Origin: Corallium rubrum
Taxonomy: Eukaryota > Cnidaria > Anthozoa > Scleralcyonacea > Coralliidae
Length of the DNA: 64,000 nt
Assembly (NCBI GenBank): GCA_964035015.1
Contig: OZ035998.1
Location: forward strand, 13,417,643-13,481,642
Direction: 5' to 3'
The notes beneath the pieces are model-generated. The model was given only the letters and a program-made list of their open reading frames with translations. It made no database searches and had not been told where the DNA came from. This document shows positions 31,604 to 45,077 of the stretch, piece after piece. Every line of letters begins with the position of its first letter. The stretch's first letter is position 1. A program made the translations under genes and the position numbers.

Positions 31604-31795
31604 TTTGCGTGTTTTGAGTATTTTATATGACGTTTTTTAACATTTAGAGTCTGTAAAATCTTCCTCCAAAAGCCAGGAAATGGCATTTCAGCGACTCTCG
31701 ATTTCAAAATTTCCCGGGGGAGCATGCCCCCGGACCCCCCTAAAAATTTATTTTAATTTCGGCTCCCCCCTTTCAAAATCCTGGCTACGTCCCTG
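31604..31795 (+). mobile_element. hAT-type MITE, 5'-truncated copy
   Basis: Matches the right half of 19855-20197 from TTTGCGTGTTTTGAGTATT to CCTGGCTACGTCCCTG. It starts abruptly after GCTATCTCGGGGGGTAG, which resembles the neighbouring MITE's interior, so the left half was lost by deletion or template switch. Confidence 0.8.
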
Positions 31796-32302
31796 ACGGG
31801 GAACTTCCAACGCACAAAAAAAAAGACCATTGCTCTTTGTACCCGATCTGTCCAACTTTCTTCATTAATTTTCATGGTGTTATCTCCCGTTGCGTTCAAC
31901 GCCGAAGTCATGGATTGTATAAATATGCATCACGGCGTGTTTCGCAGTGGCAAGAACGTTGTTGGATCGTTTCGCGTGACTAGAACAATTAGTTTCGATA
32001 CTTTGTGCGCTCAGAGCACGTTGAATGAACTACATTTAGTATAATGTGTTTAAAATTATTTACAAATATAGAATACTAGTTCTATCAAATTTCCTCAATG
32101 ATCCAAGATCTCATTCTTGAGACTCGAGATGAGGTCTGCGATTGTCTTTACATGAAGCGGATTGAGTGTTCACTGAGTCAAATCTCGCATGTTGTTCTTT
32201 TTGTTGTGTTTACATGAACAAGATTGAAAGTTTTCGATCTGATTGAAACGAATGGCTGAAGTCAATCCACGCAGTGGAGTGGTTGACTTGAGATTCAAGC
32301 AA

Positions 32303-32848
32303 CAGTGCCCGTAGCAAGCGGAGGGGGGGGGGGGGGGGGGGACAGGGGCAGAGGGGGGGCCGCGGCCCCCCCCCCCAAAAAAAAATTTTTTCTGAGAAAA
32401 ATTCCTAAAAATGAGTTTATTTACTAAATTAAAGTGAAACTGAACCGAACCGATTAACTTTAATGTAACTTGAAAACTGACGTTGTGATTTGCAAAATAC
32501 GAAAAATAACTTCGTGCAGACTTTATAATAATGGTACACCAAGTTTTATCCTGAAATAGCCGCTTATTGAATCGTGGGCTCAGCTTAGTCCAACACGAAG
32601 ATCGGACTCGCGCGCCAGGTAGTGTAGGGTATGTTGGTGCGATAATTTCTTCCTTTTTACAGTAAAATTTCAACTATACTCGCTGTAGAATTAGATGAAA
32701 AAGTTCGCTCAAATTGCTGCAAATGGTGTTTCCGAGGTTCTAGATTTCAAAAATTTCCCGGGGAGGACTCCCTACAAATGCGGTCACTAATTGCCACTAC
32801 TGCCCCCCCCCCCCCCCCCCCACTTTTTGACACCTTGCTACGGCACTG
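32303..32848. mobile_element. hAT-like element with long G and C homopolymers
   Basis: Ends CAGTGCCCGTAGCAAGCGG and CCTTGCTACGGCACTG. G runs near 32321-32341, C runs near 32362-32375 and 32803-32821. No perfect 8-bp duplication. It sits inside a larger inverted stretch (GTTGACTTGAGATTCAAG and CGACTTGAATGTCTCC). The homopolymers may carry assembly errors. Confidence 0.55.
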
Positions 32849-33080
32849 AGCAAGGATCGACTTGAATGTCTCCAATCTGTGATTCATGTCGCATGCAGAT
32901 ACGCATGCAGAAAATAGTGTTCCAAAACCAAAAACAATGTTCCAAGCTGATCGGATCCTCCATGTCACTCACGTTTTTTGATCCGATTGGACTATCAACC
33001 GCTTCATGTAAACAGCCCAATAGGGCCTAACTCCACGACAAACAACAAGCACATACAATTAAAACCTTCGGCTTTATACA

Positions 33081-33297
33081 TTAACTCTTTCTTGTCCGAA
33101 TTGGTCTTTAGTATTTTATTCTGGCTAACGCCAGACGATTTTATTCACCTCTGGGGAAGCCCCCGGACAGGAATGAGTTATAAACTATCTCTTTAACTCT
33201 TTCTTGTCCGAATTGCTCTTTAGTATTTTATTCTGGCTAACGCCAGACGATTTTATTCACCTCTGGGGAAGCTAGCCCCCGGACAGGAATGAGTTAA
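33081..33297. repeat. Tandem pair of ~100-bp TIR elements
   Basis: Copies 33081-33180 and 33193-33297 share TTAACTCTTTCTTGTCCGAA, TTATTCTGGCTAACGCCAG, GATTTTATTCACCTCTGGGG and CCCCCGGACAGGAATGAG. Each has inverted ends AACTCTTTCTTGTCCG/CGGACAGGAATGAGTT. Near-identity implies a recent local duplication. Confidence 0.82.
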
Positions 33298-33718
33298 AAG
33301 AGTTTCTAGGGAATCTTGGCTTAATATATTTGTCTGTAAACATTCAAAACTGCATGGACGAGAATTCTGCTCTAATTGTAATACATAGTCAACTGTCAAC
33401 AATTGCATCATTCTGTAGAAACAGGAACTTGGAATGCAGTACGTTCTGGATACTTCGTTCGCGATTAGTCTAAGACGTATTAAATAAACCACATGCACTA
33501 GTCTGTGTGGATCGGTTTACACTTTGCGGGCATAATATTCGGTCTATAAACGTCATATATACTAACTATATATATTTTACTCCAGTTTAACCAACCCCGA
33601 GAGACTGCCGTAGTCCTATTTTACTTAAGGTTTCAGGCTGGTTCCCTACTGTTTCTTGAAAAATAGAGAAAAGGCAAGTTTCAACTTCAGAAAGTGCTCA
33701 TGAATATTTTGGAACTAA

Positions 33719-34032
33719 AGGTGCTGTTATACGATGCGATTTTTCTTACAACCGTTGCAACAAATTTACTCGTGAAAAAAAATCGCAAGTTGCAGGGTCT
33801 ATATCACATATATAGATACAAGGGTGTTACACGTTCAGCAACTTGCGATTTTTATTGCAAGTTGCAGCAAAAAGTACAACCCATCCAACTTTTCTTGCAA
33901 CTTGCAACACGGCAAAAATAACAAAATCGCAAGTTGCTACGGGGTGTTACACGGTGCGATTTTTTATGCAACTTGCAACATTCAGTGATTTGTTGCCAGT
34001 TGCAAGAAAAATCGATTCGAGTAACAGCACCT
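33719..34032. mobile_element. PIF/Harbinger-type MITE with TAA target duplication
   Basis: Ends AGGTGCTGTTATACGATGCG and CGATTCGAGTAACAGCACCT, TAA at 33716-33718 and 34033-34035. The interior is packed with GCAAGTTGC and CGCAAGTTGC in both orientations and three GGGTGTTACACG-type blocks. Confidence 0.85.
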
Positions 34033-34052
34033 TAAGATTATAAAATAACATG

Positions 34053-34791
34053 GAGGGGAGCTGGATAGGAAACTTACGAAACCGGAAACGATGTTTGCAC
34101 AACTTGCTATGGTGATTATACACTCATAAGTGGTTAATGCACCTAACGGGTTGTCCCATATGGCTAAAATCAGACACTGCTGAACTTAAGTGAGATTGGT
34201 ATAGTTTAATTTCAACAATAGCTTATCCTGGCCATGTGGGACCATCTGTTTGGTGGGCTAATGCCCGTAATAAGTGTAGAGTTGAGGCCTGGCCAAACGC
34301 TTTCAACATCGCATTCAACATCATTCAACATTGTTGAACGATGTTGAATGATGTTGAAAGCACGAGTGGCCAAATGAATGCAACATCGTTCAACATTCAT
34401 GAATGACAATTAATTGAATGCGGGCTACACAAAAGCTGGAATCGACAATATCCCGCATGGCGCATGTCTCTGTTCAACAAAGTTGAATGAAATGTGGCCA
34501 AATGCGTTCAACACCTTTCAACATTTTGAGAACAATAGAAATGTTGAACGCGTGTTGAACGAAAATTTGAACATGTTCAAATTTCGTTCAACATCATTCA
34601 ACACCATTCAACAACGTTCAACATCATTCAACAGGGGTGGCCAAACGCTTTCAACATGTTGAGTTCAACAATGTTGAACAATGTTGAATGCGATGTTGAA
34701 AGCGTTTGGCCAGGCCTTACCATAGCAAGTTGTGGAAACATCGTTTCCGGTTTCGTAACACCGTTTTAAGTTTCCTATCCAGTTCCCCTTC
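34053..34791. mobile_element. Element E copy 2 (reference copy lacking the two MITEs of copy 1)
   Basis: GAGGGGAGCTGGATAGGAAA at the left and TTTCCTATCCAGTTCCCCTT at the right, with CCGGAAACGATGTTTGCAC and its complement. It contains uninterrupted CACCTAACGGGTTGTCCCAT, the empty sites for the MITEs at 11491 and 11659. It carries its own, different insertion at 34285-34717. Confidence 0.83.
34285..34717. mobile_element. TTCAACA-rich TIR element nested in element E copy 2
   Basis: 433 bases with ends AGGCCTGGCCAAACGCTTTC and GAAAGCGTTTGGCCAGGCCT. The interior holds more than twenty TTCAACA/TGTTGAA heptamers, at ~10-base spacing in clusters, plus internal GGCCAAA copies. The flanking bases (TTG/TTA) are compatible with a decayed 3-bp duplication. 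Confidence 0.8.
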
Positions 34792-37700
34792 GAATATCTA
34801 TATCTGGACCAGGCTATCCAAACACGGAAATTTGCAGCAATTTTGAGTGACGCCTTTTATAGCTGAATAGACTTTAATCTAAATTTTTTAGTACTGACAA
34901 ATAAAATAGCATTGAAATTATTAAAATATTATTGGTAAGTATAGGTATGTAGGGTTTCAACAGGGAAACGTTTTAAATAAGCGAGGGCGAAGAACTAAAT
35001 GTACAGTTACAAGCAAACAAATAATTTCTTGAACGAACCTTAAAGTTAAAAACACCGTCTTTGAGACTTCTATATTGTGAGAAATATGACCAAGCCTGAA
35101 ATTGTTTTCTCAGGCCCTGTTGTGTTCAAGAGCCAAGTTAAACTCGCTAAAATATACAATGGTGTGTACTTTAATATGGTGACAAATACTGTTCCAAAAG
35201 ACAATTATGGGATTGCTAGAGTTCTTGTTAAATCTTAATATTCTTTGATTTTCCTCTCACTAAAAGTCAACATTAACTTGAGAGTTAATGAAAATGTCGT
35301 TGTTGGTGTTTGATTTGTTTTAAGCGCGTGTTGTGGTAATGGTGGTGGTAGTAGTGATGGTGGTAGTAGTGATGTATATATAATTAGATTTTAAAATAAT
35401 GTAGATCCATTTTTTCACCGAAGAAAAATTATGCTTTTCTATTATTTTAAAAAAATTAGAAATGTAGAATTTATTTAAAATGTCTACTGACTACTTAAAC
35501 TTAAAGAAATGTTTTAATGCAAAAACAATTGGGCTCACCGAATTCGTCTTTGAAATAAATTGGATTAAATGTATAAATTTGCGGCCATTCTGAAACGTCA
35601 GTGTTGTCATAGCAACAGATTAAAACAGTTTATCTGTTAACAGTATTTAACCGAGTACTGACCGAGCGATAGCGAGGTTACTAAAAATCAATCTTGATCT
35701 TCGCTTCCTTTAACTTCGTCAAAACACCGAACTAGCGTTATTTTCTGCTGTTTCTTTCTCGTCTAGATACTAGAATTTGCTTTTGTAATGTTCATCGTCG
35801 TTGATTTCATTTATTTTCGTCGTTTTTAGCAATAAAAGTTTCTTATTAGGATTTTTTGCTTGTTTCCAATGGTAGGGCATTAACAATTTACACAACGCCT
35901 GCGGGCATCACGGAGAAATATCGCCACGTCAGCAACCAATCACAGCGCGTGATTTTACCGGAAGTAATCCGTGCCATATAATAATATATTCTTAACCTAT
36001 GTTTCGTCTTTTCCAAAATATCCCTGAATCATTCAAGAAACAGAGCCAGTACTCAGTGGATTTTTTTCATGGGTATAAAGTTTTTCTTTTCTCATGAGCT
36101 TAACTTTCGAGTGAAAATAACCAGAAAATTGACTGTAATTTCGGCGTGTATTTTTGACTTTATACAGCTGGAAATATATTTAAGACTCGTGCGGAGTTCA
36201 CACTATAGTTGTGCTTGCAATCAATCCATTGTGAACAGCTATAGTTTGGCCAAAAATCTGGAAGAACTGTTTTTGAAATGTCTCTATACCAAATAGGCAA
36301 TAGCTATTGTGTCAGTCTAAAGTCATTGGCATAGCAGATCAATACACAATCCACACAAAGCCGTCAGTTATGTGTGAGCGAATCTAGAGATTAAATTTTA
36401 TCTGGTATGCCTTCGTGCTGGTGGACCTAAACAGTCTGGGTCCTTTTGAGTCATTTCTTTTACCCAAAACCTTCTAACAAAGTTTAAAACTTTAAACGCT
36501 ATATAAGCGCGAAATGCATGATAGCAGCTTATTCTTATAGCAAAAGAAGAATTTATATTACCATTATTATACTATATTATTATAAAGTGAAAACGAATTG
36601 CATGGTTGAAACAGGTTTTAATGCGACAAAGAACCAGTACTAGAGTAGCCAATCATATCAAGCGGCTACACTGAACTAGTAAAGCGCAACTCAATAATAA
36701 GATGACATTTGGCAACTCGTTAGTTTACATTGTCTAATCCCCCCGATGATTTACTCGTCACGACTGTTAAGTGGAGACCTCCTACGTTGTTGTCAAAACA
36801 AAATTGCCCAGCAGATAGAGTTATCAAGTAAAGTGTAAATTTTGTTTGCTTTTTTGTTTGAACCCAAATCACAATTTTTAATTGACTTTTGTGGTCTAGT
36901 ATAAAATATAAGCTTAGAACTTTTCGTGATGCTTCAGGTCGAGTTAAAAATGCGACGCCTAAACCCAGCGGCGGCGCATGACTCCCTAGCGACAAAATCT
37001 GATATGTGAGTGTCCCTATTTCTTATACCTAATCTGATTATTGATGTTGTCTTTTGATAAAACCAAAATAATCTCATCTGCATGTTTATACAAAAATAGT
37101 GGGTCTTGTTAAAAAAGCAGGCTATTGTTGAACAATGGCTGCATATTGTTCCAAGGCAAAATGCCACAATAGTCAGCCCATAGTTAGTGGAGGGGGATGG
37201 TTTGGAAGCTCCATTGTCTTTCAAGATTATGCAATGGTCGTGTGATTGTGTTCATGTTGGAGGAAGGCAATTGGTTGAAGAAAGGAAATTCTATGGACTC
37301 GTGACGACGAAGGACTACCCAACGAACAAAGGACGTACAACACGTGACGACGAAGGACTACACTAATTGAACCCGATCATTGCTATTGGCTGCTTCATTA
37401 TGCAGAAAATACAATACGTTCAGTGACCGTGAAATTAGACAAATTGAACAAAACCATAGAACAATGACTTTTGCCGAGTTTCCAAACCATCCCTCTCCGT
37501 TCTGACTGATATTACTGGTCACTGTCCTGTCACCCCTAGTCCTCTTACGTTGTACGTGTATATTCGTTCTTCGTCGCCTGTTTCAGATATAATGTTCTTA
37601 ATTTTGGGCCAAAATGAAGTTTCGGAAAATGTTTTTGCTTTGCTGCAATAAATTAGAGTTTATCCCTAATCCCATACTTTTCCAATTTAATCAGTTCTTA

Positions 37701-38060
37701 TCCCAAACTGACAGATAGAACTAACAACTTATAAAGCTGCGTATATTTTTATCCGAGTTGCTTTTTATTTCTATGAACAAAAAAAACATGTGAATTGGTA
37801 AATTACGCTATTTTTTTCTATTTTTGTAGACTCCCAGCCGGCTTTCCATGTAAACAGATCGAACGGGAAAATTTTTTTTAACTAACGTACGTAATAGGAT
37901 CGAACCAAGGCCATATAATTTCTAGACCGGCCTCGTGTATAAACAAAACCCAAAATGCAAAATTCAGCCGGCCTGAGTTCGAGCCATAATAAAGTCGCTT
38001 TAATGGCTTGTTCTGTTTGCGCGTCGCTTTTTACGGCTGGGTTCCAAACTCTAATTAAAG
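34792..38060. other. 3.3 kb without a recognised gene
   Basis: AT-rich. Small ORFs lack recognisable protein features. A short direct repeat (GTGACGACGAAGGACTAC) occurs twice at about 37300 and 37343. A perfect X-box lies at 35603. Confidence 0.45.
35603..35616. promoter_or_regulatory. Perfect RFX X-box motif
   Basis: GTTGTCATAGCAAC fits RYYNYY-N2-RRNRAC exactly. RFX factors use X-boxes in promoters of ciliary genes. No ciliary gene start is recognisable within 1 kb; the Tctex1 gene lies ~5 kb upstream, so function is unproven. Confidence 0.4.
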
Positions 38061-38570
38061 TTAAAGTGCTTATATCACTTGTGGGGTTTTAACGTATTTA
38101 AATAGAGCAGAAAAAAACCCAGTTAATAAGTTATTTTGCCGTTTTTGATTTAGTCAAATAGTTCCTGAGATATTGGCTTCTGAACATGCCAATTCTCAAA
38201 TATTTCCGTCGTTTATTTTAACACCTTGGGGGCCTGGGACTCAGGAACGAATCAATTCAAAACAACTACGTTTCGGCTTATTGATTCACAAAAACACATA
38301 TATTTGACTGAAAAATCGAAATGTAGAGCTCACACCCGTTTTCCAGTACACACAAAAGTTAAGACTGTCGGCTTAGGTTCTAGAGTCCCAAGCCACCGTG
38401 CTTAAAAATGAACGACGGAAATTTTTGGCGAAAAGCCGAACTGGCATGTTTAAAGGCTCATATCTCAGAAACTATTAAAGTAAATCAAAAACGGCAAAAT
38501 AACTTATTAACTAACCTTTTTTGCTCTATTCGAATACGTTAAAATCCCACAAGTGATATAAGCACTCTAA
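38061..38570. repeat. Large fold-back element (~0.5 kb)
   Basis: Outer arms TTAAAGTGCTTATATCACTT and CAAGTGATATAAGCACTCTA continue through AAATAGAGCA, GTTAATAAGTTATTTTGCCG, TTTTTGATTTAGT, TGAGATATTGGCT and AACATGCCA on both sides, over ~200 bases each. The central ~120 bases are unpaired. Confidence 0.8.
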
Positions 38571-39191
38571 GCCAGCTCGGAGGCGGTTTAAGAACAAGGG
38601 AACTGCGCGTGCGCCTGTATTATCGGAGTGTCATATGACATGCATCCAACATGTAATCGGTCATTAGTGCGAGCCGTAGCCAGAGCAGCACACAGGTGTA
38701 GAACGGCAGCAAAGAAACGGAACAAATTGAGCATCCAACCAACCCAACCCTTTCACAAAGGAACAAAGTACAATAATTTCTCTTTTCCACCAAAAACGTT
38801 TGGTGTGATAGGTGCAGGTCAAATCGGGGTGGGGTGGTCAGGTCAAGGGTCAAGATCAGCTCGGGGTATCTTGATCTGAATCCAAGTAAACTACTATATA
38901 GGCTAGCAGGAGAACCCTGTAGCAAGACCTGCACCTAACCTTCCACAATGGGTAAGTAGAGTGTACGTAGGTGTTAAGTACATTTTGCGAGATATAAAAA
39001 AGATGGCAAAAACACATCTTTTACAAATGGTTAACGGAACAACATGCAAAAAACTAATTCTAAATACCGATGCTGTTAGAAAAACTTAATATAAATAACT
39101 TAACATAACTTAATGAAAATTACGAGAAAGTAATCACTAATAACTATTCATACAACACCTGGGGGTATTACCGCATGAAGATGAGCGTGAT

Positions 39192-39411
39192 ATCAGAATT
39201 ACTCTCTCCTCCACAGGCTTCTTGAGCTGTTTTGAGTTCTTCAATATATAGGGGTTTAATATTGCAGGGGTTTATAGACTATAGAGCATAGAGTAATGCG
39301 GTAGACCGTAATGGGCAATAACCTGCATAGGCTGCAATATTAAACTCCTATATACTAAAGAGCTCAAAAAAGCTCAAGAAGACTCTGCGGAAAAGAGAGT
39401 CAGAATTATCA
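39192..39411. repeat. Fold-back element
   Basis: TATCAGAATTACTCTCTCC, GGCTTCTTGAGCTGTTTTG, TATATAGGGGTTTAATATTG and their complements around a ~60-base centre. Confidence 0.75.
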
Positions 39412-39728
39412 AAGGCTTAAGCCGACGCTTCATGCTTCTATATCACGAATATTAAACTTCGCTTTGTAACTAGTACATACAAACTTACTGTTGCATGGAC
39501 TGCTACATATAGTTGTAATATACTACTACTAATTCACTAACTCTAGAGGACTGTGGCCCCGCGAGGATTTTTTTGGGGGTGGCAAAATACGATATCAAAA
39601 AGTGACATTTGTAGGGGGGGGGTGGGGCTCCGGGGAATGCCATACTCCTTCGACACCACCTGCTCTGTAGCAGTTCACTTACAGGCGTGCGCCACCACGC
39701 CCAACGATGACAATTTGTAATTTTTTAG

Positions 39729-40147
39729 AGTGTCTGTGAAATGAAAAATTCGTTGGCATTTTTGTTGTTGGATTGTACAGAGGAGCATGGCAAGAGCACT
39801 CACTGAAAATTTCAAGAGAATCGATGCGTATTTTTCGCGCTATTAACTCTCAATGTTTGCCATGGCTAGTTCGTTCTTGGAGAAAAATTGAAATGGACAA
39901 CTATGCATAAGAACAATTACGAACAATTATATCTCACTATTAATGATCCATCTGCGTACGTCATAAAGCATTGTTACGAAGAAGCCCAAATTTACCCAAA
40001 ACAAACTATCCATGGCAAATTTTGAGAGTTGATAGCGCAAAAACTACGCATCAGATTCTCTTGAAATTTTCAGTGAGTGCTCCTGTCATGCTCCTCTGTA
40101 CAATAAAACAACAAAAATGCCAACGTATTTTTTACTTCATAGACACT
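39729..40147. mobile_element. Fold-back element inserted in the first array subunit
   Basis: Arms AGTGTCTGTGAAATG, TTGGCATTTTTGTTGTT, TTGTACAGAGGAGCATG, GCACTCACTGAAAATTTCAA and complements. Array sequence (CAATTTGTAATTTTTT on the left, TTAAATTGATTTGCATTAGG on the right) is interrupted by it. Confidence 0.8.
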
Positions 40148-43100
40148 TTAAATTGATTTGCATTAGGCATAAAAAATGTCGAGCGCTCGACTTTCATTGT
40201 ATAAATTATATAGTTTCCGCTTCGTTTTACATGGAAACTCACGAGAGAAAAAAACATTCAAGACATCAAAAATCTAGTACCCCTGGTGGAAATTCAACTT
40301 AACGGTTAAAATTATTCATTCAGTTGGGCTGTTTATATACACTTTATTTCACTACCTCACGACGTACCACAGCAATCCCGACTTCAACCCATTGGACAAC
40401 ACCTGCTATGTAGTAGTTCAGTTACAGGCGCGAACCACCACGCCCAGCGATAACAACTTGTAAATTTTTTTAAAATTTCACTCAGTTCAGGCCTTAATTT
40501 GCTGGGCAAATAACTCCCCTTCTTAAATTGATATGCATTAGGCGTAAAAATGACGAGCGTTCGACTTTTATTGTAGGAAACTCACCAGAGAAAAAAAATA
40601 TTCAAGAGCGCAAAATTTTACCCGTGGGGGATATTCAACTTAACGATTAATTAAAATATTCTTTTGGGGACTTTTGGTATACAAACTTTATTACATTACC
40701 TCACGACGTACCAAAGGAATCCCGACTTCAAGCCATTTGACACCACCTTCTGTATTAGTTCAGGTACACGACAGGCGCACACCACGCCAACAACGATAAC
40801 ATCCTGTGGTTTTAACGGATAAAATGTAGACCTGGGAAATTGACTGAAAGTCGCTTGACACAATTTTTTCTACTTCAAGCACGTGTTCGACCTCTAGCAT
40901 ATGTCACCGTTTGGCTTATTTCCGTTTCGTAAACGGTCATTGCCAACCCGAGCTTGTTATCCTATAGTATAGTGGTTAGTGTCAAAGATTGGGCTTCGGA
41001 CGACGCGAGCTCTAGCATTACCCTACGAGATAGTTGCAGCAGGCACCCTATGAATTGGGCAATTAAAAATTCATAGCGATTATATATATAATCCCTGGGC
41101 TTTATATATATAATCCCTATGAATTTATAATGAGGGATTTATGGGATATAAATTCCTCAAAAAACAAAGAAAACCGACTTGATCGTGTTTTAATGGGTTG
41201 GTATTGACCGCTTCTGGGAGGAAGTGACGGCGGCTTGCCACACGTGACAAAATTTCTACTATAAAAAAATACAGGATGCCGAGTTTTTAAAATTGATTAA
41301 AAAGCTTTTAAAATATCATAAAATTGTTGGGTAGTGGGTTTGCCTATCTTAATCGGGCTGTTGCACGCCTCCTATTCACAAGTGCTATTCCACTACTGTT
41401 TGACGCGGGAACTTTTGTCTGCTATGTTTCCATCCTGGACCGATACGTTCCTCCTTATGCAACCTGGTCAACTCAGGTTCCCCTAAGTTCACCATATCGA
41501 CGCCCAACTTAGTGTGGACACTCGATCGACATAGGCTGACTTACAACAGGAATCCCGACTTCAAGCCATTCGACACCACCTGCTCTGTAGTAGCCCAGTT
41601 ACAGGCGCGAACCACCACGCCCAGCGATAACAACTTGTAATTTTTTTTAATTTCACTAACCATAAATTATTTTGCAGACTTTCCTGAGAAAATAACTCTC
41701 CTTCTTAAACTGATTTGCATTAGGCGTAAAAAATGTCGAGCGCTTGACTTTTATTGAACAAATTAAATAGTTTCTACTTCGTTTTACGTGGAAACTCACC
41801 TGAGAAAAAAATATTCGATAACGCAAAATATTACCCGTGGTGGAAATTCGACTTAACGATTAAAATGATTATTTTTGGGCAGTTTGATACACACTTTATT
41901 TCACTACCTCACGACGTACTAACAAGAATCTCGACTTCAAGTCATTCGACATAACTTGCTCCGTATTGGTTCAGTTCCATTCGCACACCACCACACGCAC
42001 AGCGAAAACAACCTGTGGATTTTAACTGGATAAAATTTAGACCTATATACCTTGAAGATCCTAGGAAGTTGACTCCAAGGTCGTTTGACACAATTTTTTT
42101 CACTGAATTTAGGCACCTGTTCCACGTCTAGGATATGTGGCCATTTAGCTTATTAAAGTTTCGTAAACGGTCATTGCCAAAATTCTTACCGAATGGCTTA
42201 TGTTTTCCAAGGGTCCCTTCAGCACCCTACCCCGAGCTTGTTATCCCATAGTATATTGGTTAGTGTCAACGATTGGGTTTCGGTCGGAGCGGAGCTCTAA
42301 ATCTGTTACAGTCAAATATTTCATTTTAGGGTTAGGGCGTTTGCGCGATACTGAATTATATGTCATAAATAATCGAGATTTGCGCTTAAAGTCAAGAACG
42401 AAACAGTCACTTAAAGAATAAAAATTGTTGTTTTTAGTACGTTTTGTTGATTCGACTGGATTTAGTCAGAGATTTGTAAAAAGGGTACTTGTTGAAACCA
42501 GAGTGTCTGGGTTGCTATTGACCATTTCTGGAACGAAAAATTGCGGCTTGCCACCTGTGACAAAACTTGCACTCAAAATAATACATAATGACGAGTTTTT
42601 GAAATTGACTAAAACTTTAAATAAAAAAGTTGGGTAGTGGGTTCGACTATTTTAATCGGGCTGTTGCACGCCTCCTATTCACAAGTGCTAGCCCACTACT
42701 GTTTGACACGGGAACTTTTGTCTGCTATGTTTCCATCCTGGACCGATACGTTCCTCCTTATGCAACCTGGTCAACTCAGGCTCCCCTAAGTTCACCATAT
42801 CGACGCCCAACTTAGTGTGGACACTCGATCGACATAGACTGACGCACAACAGGAATCCCGACTTCAAGCCATCCGACACCACCTGCTCTGTAGTCGTTCA
42901 GTTACAAGCGCGAACCACCACGCCCAGCGATAACAACTGCAATTTTTTTTAAATTTCACTAACCATAAATTATTTTGCAGACATTCTTTGGAAAATAACT
43001 CTTGTTCTTAAACTAAATTGCATCAGGCATAAAATATGTCGAGCGCTTTAATTTTATTGAACAAATTAAATAGTTTCTTCTTTGTTTTACATGGCAACTC

Positions 43101-45077
43101 ACCACGAGAGCGCAAAAATCTATCCCTGCCGGAAATTCAACTTAACGATTAAAATTATTCTTTTGGGAAGTTGATACGCACTTTATTTCACTACCTCAGT
43201 AATCCCCACTTCAGGCCAATTGATCACACCACCTGCTCAGTCTGTATTGGTTGTTCAGTTACGGGCACACACCACCGCTTGCACAGGATAACAACCTGTA
43301 TGTGGATTTTAACCCGGATAAATTTAGACCTACCTTGAAGATCCTAGGAAATTGACTTGAGGTCGTTTCACTGCCTTCAGGCACCTGTTCGACGTCTAGC
43401 ATATGTGGCCGTTTGGCGTATTTCCGTAAACGGCCGTTCCCAACCCAAACAGTCGCGATTCCTACCGAATGTTCTTATGTTTACCAAGTGTCTCCTTAGC
43501 ACCGTAAATGAAAACTCCTGAGCTTGTCATTCTATTCATAGTATAGTGGTTAGTGTCAAAAACTGGGCTTCAGTCGCAGCGAGCTCTAAACCTGTTGTGA
43601 TCAAACTTTTTATTTTAGAGTCAAGGCGTTTCCTCAGATTATATGTCATAAATAATCGAGATTTGCGCTTAACGTCAAGCACGAAACAGTCACCTAAAGA
43701 ACAAAAATGTTTGTTTTTACTATCGGCCGGCGTTTTGTTGATCCGACTGGATTTAGTCACGAGCTTATAAGGGTACACTTGTGGAAACCAGAGATACTGG
43801 GTTGGTATTAATCACTTCAGGGACGAAAAATTGCGGCTTGCCACCTGTGACAAAACTTGTACTAAAAATAATACATAATGACGAGTTTTTAAAATTGACT
43901 AAAACTTTTAAAATAATTGGGTAGCGGGTTTGACTATCTTAATCGGGCTGTTGCACGCCTCCCATTCACAAGGGCTATCCCACTACTGTTTGACGCGGGA
44001 ACTTTTGTCTGCTATGTTTCCATCCTGGACCGATACGTTCCTCCTTATGCAACCTGGTCAACTCAGGCTCCCCTAAGTTCACCATATCGACGCCCAACTT
44101 AGTGTGGACACTCGATCGACATAGGCCGACGCACAACAGGAATCCCGACTTCAAGCCATTCGACACCACCTGCTCTGTAGTCGTTCAGTTACAAGCGCGA
44201 ACCACCACGCCCAGCGATAACAACTTGTAATTTTTTTTAATTTCACTAACCATAAATTATTTTGCAGACTTTCCTGAGAAAATAACTCTCCTTCTTAAAC
44301 TGATTTACATTAGGCGTAAAAAATATGGAGTGCTCGACTTTTATTGAACGAATTAGTTTACTTCGTTTTACATGCAAACTCACCTGAGAGAAAAAATATT
44401 CTTGAGCGCAAAATTCTACCCCTGGTGAAAATTCAACTTAACGATTTAAAATTGTTCTGTTTGAGCTCTCTCATACAAACTTTATTTCACTATCTCACGA
44501 CGTACCACAGGCTTCAAGCCATTCGACACCACCTGCCCTGTAGTAACTCAGTTACAGGCGCAAACCACCTCGCCCAGCGAGGACAACTTGTAATTTTTTT
44601 AAAATTTCACTAACCATAAATTATTTGCAGACATTCTTTGGATAATAACTCCTTTTCTTAAACTAATTTGCATCAGGCATAAAAAATGTCGAGCGCTTTA
44701 ATTTTAGTGTACAAATTAATTAGTTTCTACTTCGTTCTACATTCAAACTCGCCAGAGAAATAAATATTCGAGAGTGCAAAATTGCGCCCCTGTTGGAAAT
44801 TCAACTTAACGATTAAAATATTTTTTTTGGGCAGTTTCGTAGACTCTTTATCTCGGCTACCTCACACCGCCTGCTCTGTAGTAGCTCAGTTACAAGCGCG
44901 AACAACCACGCCCTGCGATAACACCTTGTAAATTATTTTAATTTCACTAACCATAAATTATTTTACAGATTTTCCTGGGAGAATAAATCCCCTTGCATTA
45001 GGCGTAAAAAATATCAAGCGCTGGACTTTTATTGATCAAATTAAATAGTTAGTTCTACTTCCTTTTACATGGAAACC

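Noticed and set aside
36720-36995. Minus-strand 91-residue frame beginning MSLGSHAPPLG
   Set aside because: No hydrophobic pattern, motif or splice context that suggests a gene; likely chance.
38628-38879. Open frame with KTFGVIGAGQIGVGW, resembling a Rossmann-fold start of 3-hydroxyacyl-CoA dehydrogenase
   Set aside because: The glycine-rich stretch is produced by G-rich low-complexity DNA (GGGGTGGGGTGG); no continuation of the fold, and upstream residues are unlike the family.
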